DNA of 64,000 bases from Boesenbergia rotunda. Its lineage: Eukaryota; Streptophyta; Magnoliopsida; Zingiberales; Zingiberaceae. The position numbers were made by a program, and so were the translations under genes. Shown in pieces: positions 11,864 through 24,300 of the stretch. Numbering within the stretch: the first letter of the stretch is position 1; each line of letters opens with the position of its first letter. The stretch covers positions 248,001 to 312,000 of the forward strand of contig JAGFNQ010000872.1 of NCBI GenBank assembly GCA_024364735.1. The letters run 5' to 3'. The notes under the pieces were generated by a model. It was not told the origin of the DNA. It did no database searches and saw only the letters and a list, made by a program, of their open reading frames with translations.

Positions 11864-12758
11864 AGATGCGTTTGATTCAAGTTATTATATAACTAAAATA
11901 ATTTTAATTATGTGATTATCAAATAATCACATAATAAGATAATGAGTAATGAAATATAATCTGAAGTTGTTATGTTTAATTTAGATAATCAAATAAAATC
12001 TTATTTGTTTAAAGGTAAAGATCTCTAAAATAATATAATATTTTACTATATTACCTTTTAAAAATTATTTAGATAATTTTATTAAATTTTAAATTAAAAT
12101 TTTCTTTATTTAATTTATTAAAATCTAATTAAAATATTAAATTAAAAAAATATTCGTCGACGACATAGACGTCGGCGTCGACCGTTGGTGTCCGTATAGA
12201 CAATCGATTCCAACATGGCGGTCGCCTATCGGCGCCGAATGCTGACGATTGGCGCAGATCGCCGGTGGCTACCGGCAGTTGTCGATGTCGACCGCGACGA
12301 TCCGGACTCGCGCGACTGTAGCCTGTCGGTCGCGGTGGCGTCGTCGGTCGCCGCCGGCGGTGGTCGTCCGGGCCGGTCGCGGGCCGGCGGTGGTCGTCGG
12401 CCGCCCGACGCGCGCCGCTGGTTGAGGTCGCCGTCATCGACGTCGGTCACAGACCGTCAGCGTCGGTCGTCTAGTCGCGAATAATACTTTCTGAAGTTAA
12501 TAAATTATAATGGTTATTTTCGTCTTAAATGTAAATATTAGTGGATAATTTTGAAAAGATAAGTTTCAAAATCCCGGAATCAAGAAAAATCTTACTTCTC
12601 TAAAGTTTTCCGATTCCGGGTTGTATGACCCTTTTGTGACGTGTCGGACATCGATCATTATTTGAAAATCGATAATTATCTAAACTAAATAAAATTTTCG
12701 TTGATAACCTTAGATGGATAATTAAAGTTATCATGGTAAGCCTCAACTAAACGCACCC
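11864..12758. mobile_element. PIF/Harbinger-like non-autonomous element with GC-rich core
   Basis: The ends are imperfect inverted repeats: AGATGCGTTTGATTCAAG from 11864 and GGGTGCGTTTAGTTGAGG read inward from 12758. TAA flanks both sides (11861-11863 and 12759-12761). The element is about 895 bp. Its arms are AT-rich, but 12150-12480 is very rich in CG dinucleotides (GTCGCCGCCGGC and similar), quite unlike the arms. No transposase is visible. The core may be captured host DNA. The right end lies only about 57 bases from the TATA box of the ubiquitin-eS31 gene. Confidence 0.5.
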
Positions 12759-12815
12759 TAAAATGCTTTCACAAACATTATACTGCCCCGCGACGCAACA
12801 CATCGCCCTCTCTGT

Positions 12816-12838
12816 CTATAAATAGCAAAGCCCTAATT
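12816..12838 (+). promoter_or_regulatory. TATA box and telo-box-like motif of the ubiquitin-eS31 locus
   Basis: CTATAAATAG lies at 12816-12825 and is followed by AAGCCCTAATT at 12828-12838. The second resembles the AAACCCTAA telo-box found near the start sites of plant ribosomal-protein genes. The start codon at 12940 is about 115 bases downstream, a plausible leader. An intact promoter argues against a processed (reverse-transcribed) copy. Confidence 0.6.
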
Positions 12839-12939
12839 AGTCCCGATCCAGCCTACGCCTGCCCAGTTGTCGATAGCATTCGAGCACTTGGACGCTAGCG
12901 GTCGGCGCCCACGCGGCCGCCGCTTGCAAAACCGCAAAG

Positions 12940-13413
12940 ATGCAGATCTTGGTGAAGACGCTTACTGGGAAGACGATCACTCTCGACGTGGAGTCTTCCG
13001 ATACGATCGACAACGTGAAGGCCAAGATCCAGGACAAGGAAGGCATCCCGCCGGACCAGCAGCGCCTTATTTTGCCGGGAAGCAGCTCGAGGACGGCCGC
13101 ACCCTCGCGGACTACAACATACAGAAGGAGTCCACCCTCCACCTAGTCCTCCGCCTCCGCGTCGGCGCCAAGAAGCGCAAGAAGAAGACCTACACCAAGC
13201 CGAAGAAGATCAAGCACAAGCCGAAGAAGGTCAAGCTTGCGGTTGCTCCAGTACTACAAGGTCGACGACGCCACCGGCGAAGTCACCCGCCTGCGAAAGG
13301 AGTGTCCCAACGCCGAGTGCGGCGCCGGCACCTTTATGTCCAACCACTTCGACCGACACTACTGCGGCAAATGCGGCCTCACCTATGTCTACCAGAAATC
13401 GTCAAGCGAGTAA
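12940..13413 (+). pseudogene. Ubiquitin-ribosomal protein eS31 fusion, two compensating frameshifts
   Basis: The frame starts MQILVKTLTGKTITLDVESS, clearly ubiquitin, and ends with the eS31 zinc-finger part (CPNAECG, HYCGKCGLTYVYQK), stopping at 13411-13413. One base is missing after 13073 and one extra base is present near 13245. The middle (ubiquitin end and the basic KKRKKKTYTKPKKIK stretch) is therefore in the +1 frame, and the tail returns to the first frame. Total length, 474 bases, matches the family's usual 156 or so codons. The diglycine of ubiquitin is also changed: RLRGG reads RLRVG (Val at 13161-13163), which should block release of eS31. A decayed duplicate is likeliest; two base-call errors plus one real substitution is the alternative. 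Genuine loci supply ubiquitin and a 40S subunit protein. Confidence 0.8.
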
Positions 13414-15037
13414 GTTTCTCAAAAAAAAAATTGGTCTTTGAATTTCATTTACCTTTATGTGTTTACCAAATTTGTGTTAGAAAACCTGATACTCGAAGTC
13501 TTTCGGTAGTTCTGATTTGTTCGTCTCGAAGATATTTTGGATTTTGAGTTATTTGACGATTAAAACTTGTTCTGATCTCGATGTCTATGTGGTTTTTAGT
13601 TTTTTATCCATTTAGAAGTGATTGATTGAATTTGCCATCTCTTTAGTCCTGTAGCAGCTATAGGAATTGTATGCCTTGTTAGTGGATGCTAGATTTGCCA
13701 TCCCTTTTAAGTCTTAGTTCAAACGCAGCATGTTGATGCGGACATTGACCTCACTGTGTTCACTGATTGGACTGGCATATGCTCACAAGATAAGCTGCAA
13801 ATTAATGAATTTCTACATAGTGTAATTTGGTGGGGATAAGCGCGAACTTCAAATTAGTGAATCTTCATAGTATAGTATAAATTGGTGGGCACCAAAAGCT
13901 TAGAAATGAAAGGAAGGATTGCGAGATGTGCCTACCAGGACAAAACTGAAAGTTCAGTCGAAAGATAAACTAAAACAGCACATTTTCTTAGTTTCGTTGA
14001 TCAACAGGAAGTGAAATAGTACTGATAAGAATGGGAAAAAAATTGCAGATGATATTCAGGTATCCATCAAGTTCACCTGTCAGCGTGAAAGTGTCGTGTT
14101 TGATTTGTCTTTTGGCTTGTGAAACATTTGGTTGAGAAGAAATGATCCCTATACGCTAGATGTATCCAACAAAAGAAGAAATAAGTGGCTGATCGATATC
14201 ACTAGGGCCCTCTGTTAGATGACAATAGATATATGGAATACAAGCAGAAACATGTTTACTTGTCAATATTACTAGCATATTTAAGATTACCTGACGGCAA
14301 GGAGGTGAGGTGGTAGAAGACCGATAATCTTTGGAGGCTAGATGACGGGGAATTGGTCGATAGTGGATTCGGTGACTTGCTGTGTGGTAAGACATGGTGT
14401 CTAGTTGTGTGAGAGAGGTGGTGTGGAGTAGTGTTCGGTTTGGGTTATGAAGAAAGAAAATTAGTTTAGTGGCTGATGGGAAGGAGATGGAAACAAAAAA
14501 AGAGAGAGATAAGGAGTTAAATGGTCGAATAATCATCAGCCTCTTCTTTTGTTGATAATCCAAGTATTCAAGCATCACCCCATTTAAACCTGGTGGTAGG
14601 TCTCTACCATATTTATCTCATTTGGAATTTGAACTCCAATTTTCTTAATATTAATGCTTTATCTCAATTACCATCGCTGCCAAGTCTATCACTCATCCCC
14701 TTGTCCTTAATTGCTTATATAACATCCTCCCTGCTTATTAAATGGTTGACGTTTGCATTTTTCTTCATATTTTGTTTGGACAATTATAAATTACTCAGAC
14801 ATTATGCAAACACTTAAAACATGACATATCAAAGTAAAAGGTAATTTCCAATCAATGAACTTTATATTAGTAGACTCTTCTCCATCCTACCACAATGGTA
14901 TTTACACAGCCTTTACAATGTCCTTACCATCCTCCCAAACAATGAAACCATGAACAAAACTGCTCTAACTGCTCTGTTTTTACTCTGCTAACTTTCATCA
15001 TCATCATTATTTACATGAACCTGCGTGTAGCGACCGA
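13414..15037. other. Intergenic region
   Basis: No convincing gene is present. Several short frames have no recognisable domain. The last 150 bases or so before 15038 are probably the 3' untranslated region of the PP2C gene on the minus strand. Confidence 0.45.
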
Positions 15038-17068
15038 TCAGTTGTCACCCATCCAGCTTCTAAGATTACAAAGAGCCTCTGCTGACAAGGTCTTGCAGTA
15101 CCTCAACCTCTGCTGCTGCTGTTCGTCGGGAGATGAGGCAGAGTGGCGGTACTCGTCGGAGAAGCAAACGATAATCACAGTGAGGTTGTCGAATGTGCTG
15201 AGACTTAGTGCCTCCGTGACAAGTTCCCTCGCACACCGCTCGGGGTTGTCGTGCCATCTCAGGCCTCTGCGCACGATACTCACTGCGCGTTGGCTCGACA
15301 TGACATCCCAGATCCCATCGCAGCCGATGATTAAGAACTCATCGTCCTCCGTCAGGACGACGTGTTTGAATTCTGGTTCGGCGATGAGGGGAGAAGGAGA
15401 GCCTCGGGGCATTTTCAAGTCCCAGTCACCAAGGGCTCGGGTAACAGAGAGGGCACCATTGAGGTACCCGTCCTCGATAAAACCTCCTGATTGCTCCACC
15501 CTTGTTCGTTCAGCATCGTGGATGGGTCTATGATCTTGGGACATGTCGACTGCTTCTCCTTTCCTGCACAATACTGCTCGGCAATCGCCAGCATTGGCCA
15601 CCAATAGATACCTGCAGCAAAACGAACCAAACAGGTCAGTAATGCAATCACACAAATGCATTGTAGGTATTCCAATTTTCCGAAAAAGCTAAGCATACCT
15701 TCCGAACACCAAAGCCGTTATAGCTGTAGTTCCAGATGAGCTGCTAATGGTGCAATCATCAGCCAACGCAAGGTCTGCGTTAAGAAATGATTCTCTAACA
15801 GAGTTCTCCACAGATTCCACAAACACCTCATCAGCTTGCAATGCGCGAGGAAAGTTAGCATCTTCGAACAAAAACCTAACTGCATGCTGCTTGATGTAGG
15901 CAGCTGCCTCAGGACCTCCATGGCCATCAAAAACCTGCATAGAAGTGGGAAATCCACATTACTAGCTAGGAACGAACGAACTTGCATAGTCATTCAATCA
16001 AATAGGGATCCAATACTTACCCCGTAGAAGGCACTAGGAGTGGGACACATAAAGATGGAGCCTAGGTGCATTGAAAGATTGTCGATGCGAATGTGTTCGT
16101 CTTCCATGAATTTTCGGGGTCCAATGTCAGCAAAGCTTCCAGACCGAATGCTAGGAACAAACCGAAGTGATTCTACTGATGATATGCCATCTGATGCTCC
16201 CAAATTCTGCATACATAAACAACCAAGAAAATAAACTATAGCGAGTTAGGAAATAACCTGGAGAAGAAGAAATAGCTAGTCAACCATTAAGAAAACATAC
16301 TTCCAATCAGGACAGACAAACAACAAAGGCTATGAAGCAGATTCTCAATACAGCATAATTGTATTTAATTTGTCGAATTCTAGGTTAGCCTGAATAAATA
16401 GTCAGGATTTGCAGTTATGTTTTCCACCCAATTACTTTTTCTTCAGATAAACCTGAACAAACAAACTGACTGAAAGGAAACAATATAAGTAGAACCTGGA
16501 TCGCATGATCACATCTTAACAAAGGCTTCGATACAAGTAGATACTGTATTAACATCTACATCAAACAAAGAGAAATACGATAGAATTGTCATTCATGATG
16601 CCAAATCTAAACTAGAAGTTAATTATTTGATAAATAATGGATCGCGATCAAATCGCTATGGTTAAATTCTACTAAAAGAATGATTTTTGCCCTAACTCAT
16701 CAAAGTAAAGGGAGGAGTCATGAACAAAATCCAACAAAAAAAAGACCTCCATGGCAATCTGATTAAAATAAAAAAAGATCTATTAATGAAAACAACGAAG
16801 AAAATTGAAGTTAGTAAGGACAAAAGCTCAAACAGACCACCTCAGAACCGGCGATATCAACAGCGGCCGCATCAGCTTCCGGTCCCCGCTCCGCCTGGAG
16901 AAACACCGGCGAAGAAGGCACCACAGCGACCACCGCGGCAGCCGCCGCCGCCGCCGCCGCTGCCGCTGCAGACATATCGACGATCTCCTCGATCTCCTTA
17001 GCGATGCGCCGGTACGCCACGTCGACGACGGGGATGCTCCTCTGATAACAATCCGCTCCAGCCACCAT
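15038..17068 (-). CDS. Protein phosphatase 2C (PP2C), plant type
   Basis: Four exons with standard splice sites (17068-16841, 16206-16021, 15934-15699, 15611-15038) give 407 residues. The N terminus (1-76) is variable and includes a run of 12 alanines at 34-45. The PP2C fold follows: SGSFADIGPRKFMEDEH (about 98-114) with the first metal-binding acids, VFDGHGG (139-145), SSGTTA, NAGDCRAV (223-230), ALGDWDLK, CDGIWDV (314-320) and FDNLTV. All metal-coordinating aspartates (for example Asp141 and Asp315) are present, so it should be an active Mn/Mg-dependent Ser/Thr phosphatase. The RFVPSIRSGSFADIG region resembles the PP2C22/PP2C27/DBP group rather than the ABA co-receptor clade; that placement is from memory. 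Codon use in exon 1 is GC-rich, as often in monocot first exons. Confidence 0.92.
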
Positions 17069-17640
17069 CTCGAACCGAAAAGAAACTCCTCTTCTCTAAT
17101 CAATCAGCGCCGATCGAATCCGCACGCAAACAATCGACGAAATCCCTCCTCAAAATCCGAACTTGCAAAATCTCGCTCAAGAATTCTTCCCGCTAGGGTT
17201 TTCCGGTTTCCTCCTCTCAATTTGGGCGTCTGGCGATCTGTTCTCTCTTCTCGCCCGTTAAGTTATGTAAGGAGATCGAAGACTACCGGCGCGAACCGGT
17301 GGGCGCGGGGAACAGTTACGGGCACGTGCGTGTTTTCCGACGCAATCTTCAAACCGCAACGGACACGTGGCCGTGGGCGCCAGCCAATGGGCAGCGCGTT
17401 GGGCGATAAGCTTCTGGTGGCGACGACGCCGCCAAGTCTTTGACGCGTTGAACCACCCAAGTGGAGAAGGCGTCGGCCGTTGGATTGTTGACGGAAAGAA
17501 ATCAGCGAAGGATCCCCGCCGTTGGATTGAAAAGAGACGGGTCTCTTTGGTATTCTATTATGAATCAAAGGGCATTTAGGGGATGATGAATTATTAGTGT
17601 GTGGGGAAGCATCTAAATTCGGGTTTATTTATTTATTTGG
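17069..17640 (-). promoter_or_regulatory. Probable PP2C 5' leader and promoter region
   Basis: This GC-rich stretch precedes the PP2C start codon. It contains CACGTG-type cores (GGCACGTGCG near 17320, GACACGTGGC near 17360), the ACGT element bound by plant bZIP factors and common in ABA- or light-responsive promoters. No TATA box was assigned. The role is inferred from position. Confidence 0.4.
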
Positions 17641-18127
17641 TTCGTTCGCACGCGTACATGAATTGAAGTCTCTTTTTAATTTGGAAAACGTTTTTTTTCC
17701 CAAACCATTAAAGGTCGTCCCATTTTATTTTTTTAATCTAAAAGTCATTTAATCTTTCTGTTCAATGTTTTTGATTTAATTGGTGGTAAAAGGTGATTCA
17801 TTCATTCTTAATATTTTTGTCAATCCATTTCAGGGTCAATACGGAGAAGATAAATCACAGAAACTACTAGTCCGGATATTATGGCTAACGCATGGGAGGA
17901 TAGACATACTGACTTTATCAAAATTTAACCTCCAAAACTTTTAATGATAACACACGTATTAATGCCTCCACTGATACTGACTTGATTCATAAGAGAGAAT
18001 TATTATTAATTTGCTATAATATGGTTGTACTATGAAATTTAGTTGTTATAATATGCTCAATCTAGTTGTTATAATGTGATATGAAATCTAGTTGTTAATT
18101 TGCTATAATATGGGGTGTACTATTAAT
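17641..18127. other. AT-rich intergenic DNA
   Basis: No gene is visible. Between 18000 and 18115 the phrase ATCTAGTTGTTATAAT and variants recur several times. Confidence 0.4.
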
Positions 18128-18420
18128 TTGGCTTGGATTATGGTGCAATGGTAGGGTGACTAATCGCTTTCTCAGATATCCGTGGTTCGATTTCTAGCTA
18201 CGTGTATTTGCAGGAATTTTTCCTCCAAATAGGACGCGAACCTTGGGACGCTGGGCTTCTAGACCGCCCACTACGAGCGCTTATCGGTGGAAAACTTCTG
18301 TGAGGCCGGGCCGGTTTCTAGACCGTCCACTGCGAGCGCTTACCGATTTACCCTGGCGACCGGTGGGAAACTTTCGTGAGACCGAGCCGGTCGTCCGAGG
18401 TTGGTTGGAAAAATCTCGTT
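18128..18420 (+). mobile_element. tRNA-derived SINE candidate
   Basis: TGGTGCAATGG (18141-18151) fits the polymerase III A box and GGTTCGATTTC (18184-18194) fits the B box, with about 33 bases between them as in tRNA-derived SINEs. The body after the tRNA-like head is GC-rich in an AT-rich region. It contains two copies of TTCTAGACCGYCCACTRCGA about 75 bases apart. No target-site duplication was found, so the boundaries are approximate. Confidence 0.5.
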
Positions 18421-20708
18421 AATCACAGTTATAATGCGCTTAATAATATAATTAGTAATTAATAATATTAGAGAATAATATACGATTGAAATAGTAAGGT
18501 TGGATGTTTTTTAATTAAAAAAATTAAAATGAGACGTCCTGATATTTGGGGGAAAAAAGGTCTGTTTTTTTTTCATTAATTTTGTATCTTGAGGATTTGA
18601 CTTGAAGTGTTGAAATTATTAATTAATTGATATTAAGAAAAAATATTTAAAAAATAATTGAGGCAGCTGTGATTGCCTCGTCACGGAGCAATATGATAAT
18701 TAGGTTGAGACTGAAGAAACGTGGATTTTTTGGGTTTGGTGGCGGAATTCCCAAGGCAAAGTTGTCGGTTCCCGAGCTTTCACGGACACGGAGTTAAGAA
18801 GCTTCCAGGTTCCAGCTTATCGATCGAGGAAGCCCCCACAGTCTTCGTTAGATTTGGTCAGCATTCAGATTGAGAGATTTTTTCTGTATTATAAAAATTC
18901 ATGATTAATCAATTCGATTAATTTAATTCTACAAAAAAAAAATTATAATCATATATCTACACATAAATATTTATCCTGACAATTAATATTTTCAAATTCA
19001 TTATTCATTATGATTTCTTCTTTTAATAATATATCATAATTAAATTTCGAAATTTAAATTTCTAATTTATATGAAGAAATCTTATTTCGATAATACTGAA
19101 ATCTTAGGATTTATATCTCTTTTGCGTCTCCTCACTGACTACTGAGAGCTTCGCTGTCGGCAGGACATCAGAGTGGGGAAGCCATGTGAGCCTGTGAATC
19201 GTGCAACAGCCAAGGAACAATTTGAACTTGGATGGTTGCCTGTTGACTTAAGTTTGATGAGCATTTAAAATTATGAAAATTTTAAAATGCCAGGGACTGT
19301 CATGAAAAAAATTAGATCCGGATAAATTTATAGATTTGGTCATTTATGCACAATGACTATAATATAAATGAAAAATAAATAACTATGGTGATGTAAAATA
19401 ATTTTAATATTAGCGACTAATGGACATAAGAAAAATTTCCTCGTCGCCCTAATTTCAATCAATACCTATGGAATCGAGTTTCTTCATGCAACTACCAAAT
19501 GACAAAGTGTCGAGAATGACAAGAAAAGCATTGATTAAGTAGGGGGATAACAAAGAATAACAGTATCTCACCATCGATGGTTCAATCGCCCACACTCCAA
19601 AGACAGTAGAAGTAACAACGAAATTAGAGAAGTGTGGTGGATGGCTACTGTCTTGAAGACAAAAAAAAGCATAAGCGAAGTCAAAGAAAGAAAAAGAAGA
19701 GAAAGCTCCTACGACGGAAGATGACTCTGATAAGGGTTACTCCAGAGGTGACAACTTGAACTTTGAAGGTAAAGAAGATCAAGGTTGGGCTATAGCCTCT
19801 TTTGCTTCAAATTTATATGTGTTTTCACTTTTCAAAGAAGTGGGGTTTTCGTTGACGAAAAATTATTTATTTTTCCAATCAAATTGGGCTTCACCCTAAA
19901 TTCAATTCTATTGGGTCATTTAATTACTTATAGTTTTTTTTATAGAATAATATATTAAAATAATTTAATTGGGACCCATCTAAGGTGGGGCCATGGGCAA
20001 ATGCCCTGCACCCAAAGGGTTGTCCTTGTAAAATACCTATTTAATTATTTTGTTAGATTTTTTTTAAAAAAAGATATTTATTTTTTATTTTATCTTTTTC
20101 ATCTAAAGTAACGTTGATTTTCAAAATGTAATATCTTATTAATGTTGATCTTAAAATTTGTACAATAAAATATAATATTATAGTGATAAAATATAACATT
20201 ATTTTTTGATCATATTATTTTTTGAAGTCTAACTACGTTTCTTAAAAATTTCACAACTTTAGGTACCATCTTTCATAAATTATCGTTTGACAATTGGATA
20301 TGGATGGCATCACGTTTTGATAAATCTCAAATTTTTTATCTTGATTCAAAACTAAGCATCACGAGGTGAATGAATTCATTTGACATGGAAAACATGGGCA
20401 CTAAATAAATTGTTTAACTTCTACTCTCAAAAAATTAATAATCAAACAGGAAAACTTCAAGAGCAATTTCTTTTTTATATAAGATATCCATTTTCGAACC
20501 AAGAAATCAATTCAATCCTACGAAAATTTCCCACCGATGAAAATCATGATCCACCAAAATACTCAACTATGACATGTAATACGACCGCTCCATCAATGGG
20601 TCCCCGGACCCGTGAGTAATCATATTTCACACTGTATTTCATTCTTTATCATCAAATAAAACATAAACGAGCTCCAATCGAGGGCGACCTGTGATGCTTT
20701 GTAGATCC
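18421..20708. other. Intergenic DNA, AT-rich
   Basis: No gene is recognised. The only frame of any length (20380-20619, plus) shows no domain. Confidence 0.4.
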
Positions 20709-20725
20709 AAAGAGTGTCTTTATCG

Positions 20726-20929
20726 TCTCCACGGGATGGACTGATAGTTAATACGTGGGTGTTGCCATCAAGAGGTCTGAGGTCAAATACTGACAAAGCC
20801 AGTATGCCCATCCTCCCCACGCGCTAGCCACAACATCCAAACTAGTAGTCCCCGTGATTTACCTCCTCCGTGTTGGTCCTGAGACGGATTGACAGGGGCG
20901 CTGGACGAGCAATTCGTCTTTTGCCACGA
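20726..20929 (+). mobile_element. SINE with 17-bp target-site duplication
   Basis: A body of about 204 bases is bracketed by two perfect copies of AAAGAGTGTCTTTATCG (20709-20725 and 20930-20946). A duplication of this length is the signature of LINE-machinery insertion. The head contains degenerate A-box-like (TAGTTAATACG) and B-box-like (GAGGTCAAATACTG) stretches. The 3' half has the CCGTGTTGGTCCTGAGACGG phrase seen in dispersed tRNA-type SINEs of plants. Confidence 0.65.
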
Positions 20930-21327
20930 AAAGAGTGTCTTTATCGCCACACCATGCCCAGGAGCTTTAAGAGCAACTATTGAGGCTGTGAACACCGCTC
21001 ATTAATAGACTTTATTTTCAGATAAAGTCTTCAAGACCTCACTTTAATAAGGGCAGATTTGAAACCCATACCATGATAATAATTTCTGAAGTCTTCACCC
21101 AGATGGTCGCCTACCAGTTCATTGATAAACTTGTCTGCAAGCTTATTTTTGATTTATTTATGGCTCAAGTTATAGAAGATTTGAGGTTACAGTGTGTCAA
21201 AGTTGACTAGTAATTACAATCACACATAGGACAAAAAAAGACAAGATATGCAGAAGATCTTAGTGCCAAAGTTGAAAATAGAAAGTTAAACACAGGAAGC
21301 CGATCGAGATATTAGTAGTAGTGGTCA

Positions 21328-24300
21328 TCAGTTGTTTCTTCTCATTGTACCTCTCACTCTTTGAAACACACGAACAAATTCAAAAAACAGGTTTTGGTCC
21401 ATTCCCATCATGCTACTCACATTAAAACTGCCCGAAACGTAAGGACCAGGGTTGCCACCCAAAATGAGATCAAAACCACCAAATTTTTGGATAAAGCTTT
21501 CAAGCACCTGTGTTGTCAGCTTTTCGATTCCTCCAATCTGAATCAGCTCACCGGATTGTCTGGTATATTGCCACCATCTCTTCATGATCTTTCTATTGAC
21601 TTCAGATGCTTCTACCGAGACAACACATTTAAGATGAATACCAAGTCGGTGAAAGGCAACTTCAGCACCACCTAAACCGCTGTAGACAGATAACACTCTC
21701 ATTCCATCTGGAAATTGAGCCTTCAAAGGTGAGAAGTAGTAACCGAGTGTATCAGTCTGAATACTGAATTTGAGTGCTTTAAGTCTTTCACAAGGCTCTA
21801 GTCCAAAAATTCCAGTATGATTCCTTGGATAACCTAAAATGCACTCAACTTCTTCAGGTTCAATGGGAGTCAATGTGTATTTACCCACCCACATCAGGTT
21901 TAATGTTTTGCATTGGTGAAGAATTTTCATTTGTTGCTCTTTCGAAACCATTCCTTGCGAATCAATCATAATCTTTCTAATCTGCTCGAACACCAAAGGA
22001 ACAACTTTCTCAGTGTTAATACAGCTCAACTGTTTCCGAGTATCCCACGAGGGCCACCACTTTCTGGTATGAGGAAGTGCATCTTGGAGAGTCATGGGAG
22101 GCTCAGGGAGGATCTTAAATCTTCTTTCCTTTGGGAGATTGTGCATATAACCTTCTTTTCTTATGAAAGCTGAAAAGTATTGACAATTCCCCAATTCTGG
22201 TTCAGTACCATACAGAAATCCTGAAAGCCTTCTCCATGTTTCTTCCGATATATCCACAACATTTGCATAGAAAAAAAAAGGTAACTTGGACTCAGTTGCG
22301 CGAACATTTCCATTTGGATTAGGCATCCTTCTTTCAGGAAATTCCTCCTTCACACATGATGAACCAGACTTCCCATACTCACCATGAGGATAAGGTTTAC
22401 TACTCTCCGATGCTGACTCCCATTTAGGATGCTGTGCACCATGACTGAAAAATGTTTCATCATTCAAAATTGAACCTCTGGCCTTTTTCACTCTTGCCTT
22501 TTCTTCATAGTCATAAGCGTCATAATTGGAACTTGATGCATTGAATTCCCAAGTCCCAGATGCAGTTTCTGCAACATCTTCTATATAATCTGATTCAGCT
22601 TTTATGTTATTTCCAACAACACCTGGGCCCTATACAATAAGAGGAATGAACTCATTGATAAGAAAATTATATTTAGACATATTTGAAAAAAAAAAAAATA
22701 GGGATTGAATCACTGATCCCAGAAATCTCTATCATAGGTTTCGTATTATCAAATGCAAAGCACATAGATGATTTATAAGTGAATAAAGAGAGAGAGGTAA
22801 CAATTTAAAGTTAATATAACGATGTACATGGAAGGATAAAGCTACCCTACTGCCATTAAAAAGGACCACGATGGACGTAATTATTTTCATTTCTTATGAA
22901 GTTCTCTGATTACATCCAATTCATCATGGAAAACAAGTATCTTGTCACTAAGAAAAATTCAGACAACTTCGAGCAGCTCAAATAACTAACAATCAAAAAC
23001 AAGATATAATGATTTTTTTTTTCAAAAAATCACGAACTGTGTAATTAATTAACTTGTTAATTTTAAGAAAAAAAAATCACCTGTATTTTTAACTTGTCCC
23101 GCCTCACAAAAATTGAATCAGCAAGCTCCTGTACAGAAACTTCTGAACCTGAAATTTTACAAAGTCTTAGTTTGGAAGCCACTTGAAGACTGTTAAATAT
23201 AATGTAATTAGTAATCTTGATGTTAAGTTGGTCAATGCACTTAATGATCGTAGTAGGTGGCATGGGAAAGAGAAGTAAGTAAATGAGTATGGGAAAAAGG
23301 AGTAGAGTAAATGGGTTCTCTAGATCCTTCCTAAAGAGTCTATTTAAGGGGATTAAATCTCTAAGTGTTGTGTAGCCAAAAAAGGCATTTTGGAGAAGAA
23401 ATCAAGAGGCAGAGCAGTTAGCCAATATTTTCTTTAAAAAATCATTGTCAATATCTCTTTTCCTTGTTTCCAGAAATCCACCGCTGCCCAAATAACCCCA
23501 ACAAATTTGGTATCAGAGCCAACAGATCATGGCTATGCCTTCCAGCAGCATGTTTTTTTCTTATTCGCCTAGCCAAATTCCGATCTTTGATGGAGAGCAC
23601 TATGATTATTGGAGTTCCCAAATGGAGACAATCTTTCTCTCGCAAGATTTGTGGAGTATTGTAAACAAAGGTTTTGAAGAGCGTTATCAAGAAGACAGCA
23701 GCTCGTCAAGCGATGAAGGAGATGCCACGGTAGTTAAAGAACAAGAAAAGGCGGCGAAGGAGAACATGATGAAGAATGCAATGGCGTTGCGGATCTTACA
23801 GCAATCCGTAAGCAAGACAATTTATCCGAGGCTTTATGGTCTTAAGAAGGCGAAAGAAGCATGGAGTGTCTTGAAGATGGAGTTTCAAGGCTCAGAGAAA
23901 GTTATTTCTATCAAGCTGCAAGGCTTATGGAGGGATTTTGACAACTTGGCCATGAAGGAGTCAGAAACAGTGAAAAGTTTCTTCTCGAGAGTTGTTGAAA
24001 TCATGAATCAAATCAAATGTTGCGGTGATGAAGTTCCCGACAAGAAGGTCGTGGAGAAAGTGCTGAGAAGCCTACCACAGAAATTTGAGCACGTAGTTGC
24101 TGTGATTGAAGAAACAAAGAATCTGGGAGAACTTTCTGTGTATGAGCTGATGGGTTCTCTTGAGGCACATGAAAGAAGAGTAAGTAAATACTCAACTCCT
24201 GTTGAACAAGCTTTTCAAACGAAATTAAATGTTTCAGAAAAGAAGCAAGAACAGAAGGATCGTACTGAGAACAATAGAGAGTCCTATGGGCGTGGACGTG

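Noticed and set aside
12215..12484. Arginine-rich frames in the CG-dense core
   Set aside because: Both strands are open because stop codons are rare in CG-rich DNA. No domain is visible.
12867..13547. A 226-codon frame overlapping the ubiquitin-eS31 locus
   Set aside because: Only its middle part is the family sequence, placed in this frame by the indel at 13073. Its start and end are unrelated text.
16720..17443. Plus-strand frames of 93 and 212 codons over PP2C exon 1
   Set aside because: They are antisense to the GC-rich first exon and promoter of the PP2C gene and show no domain.
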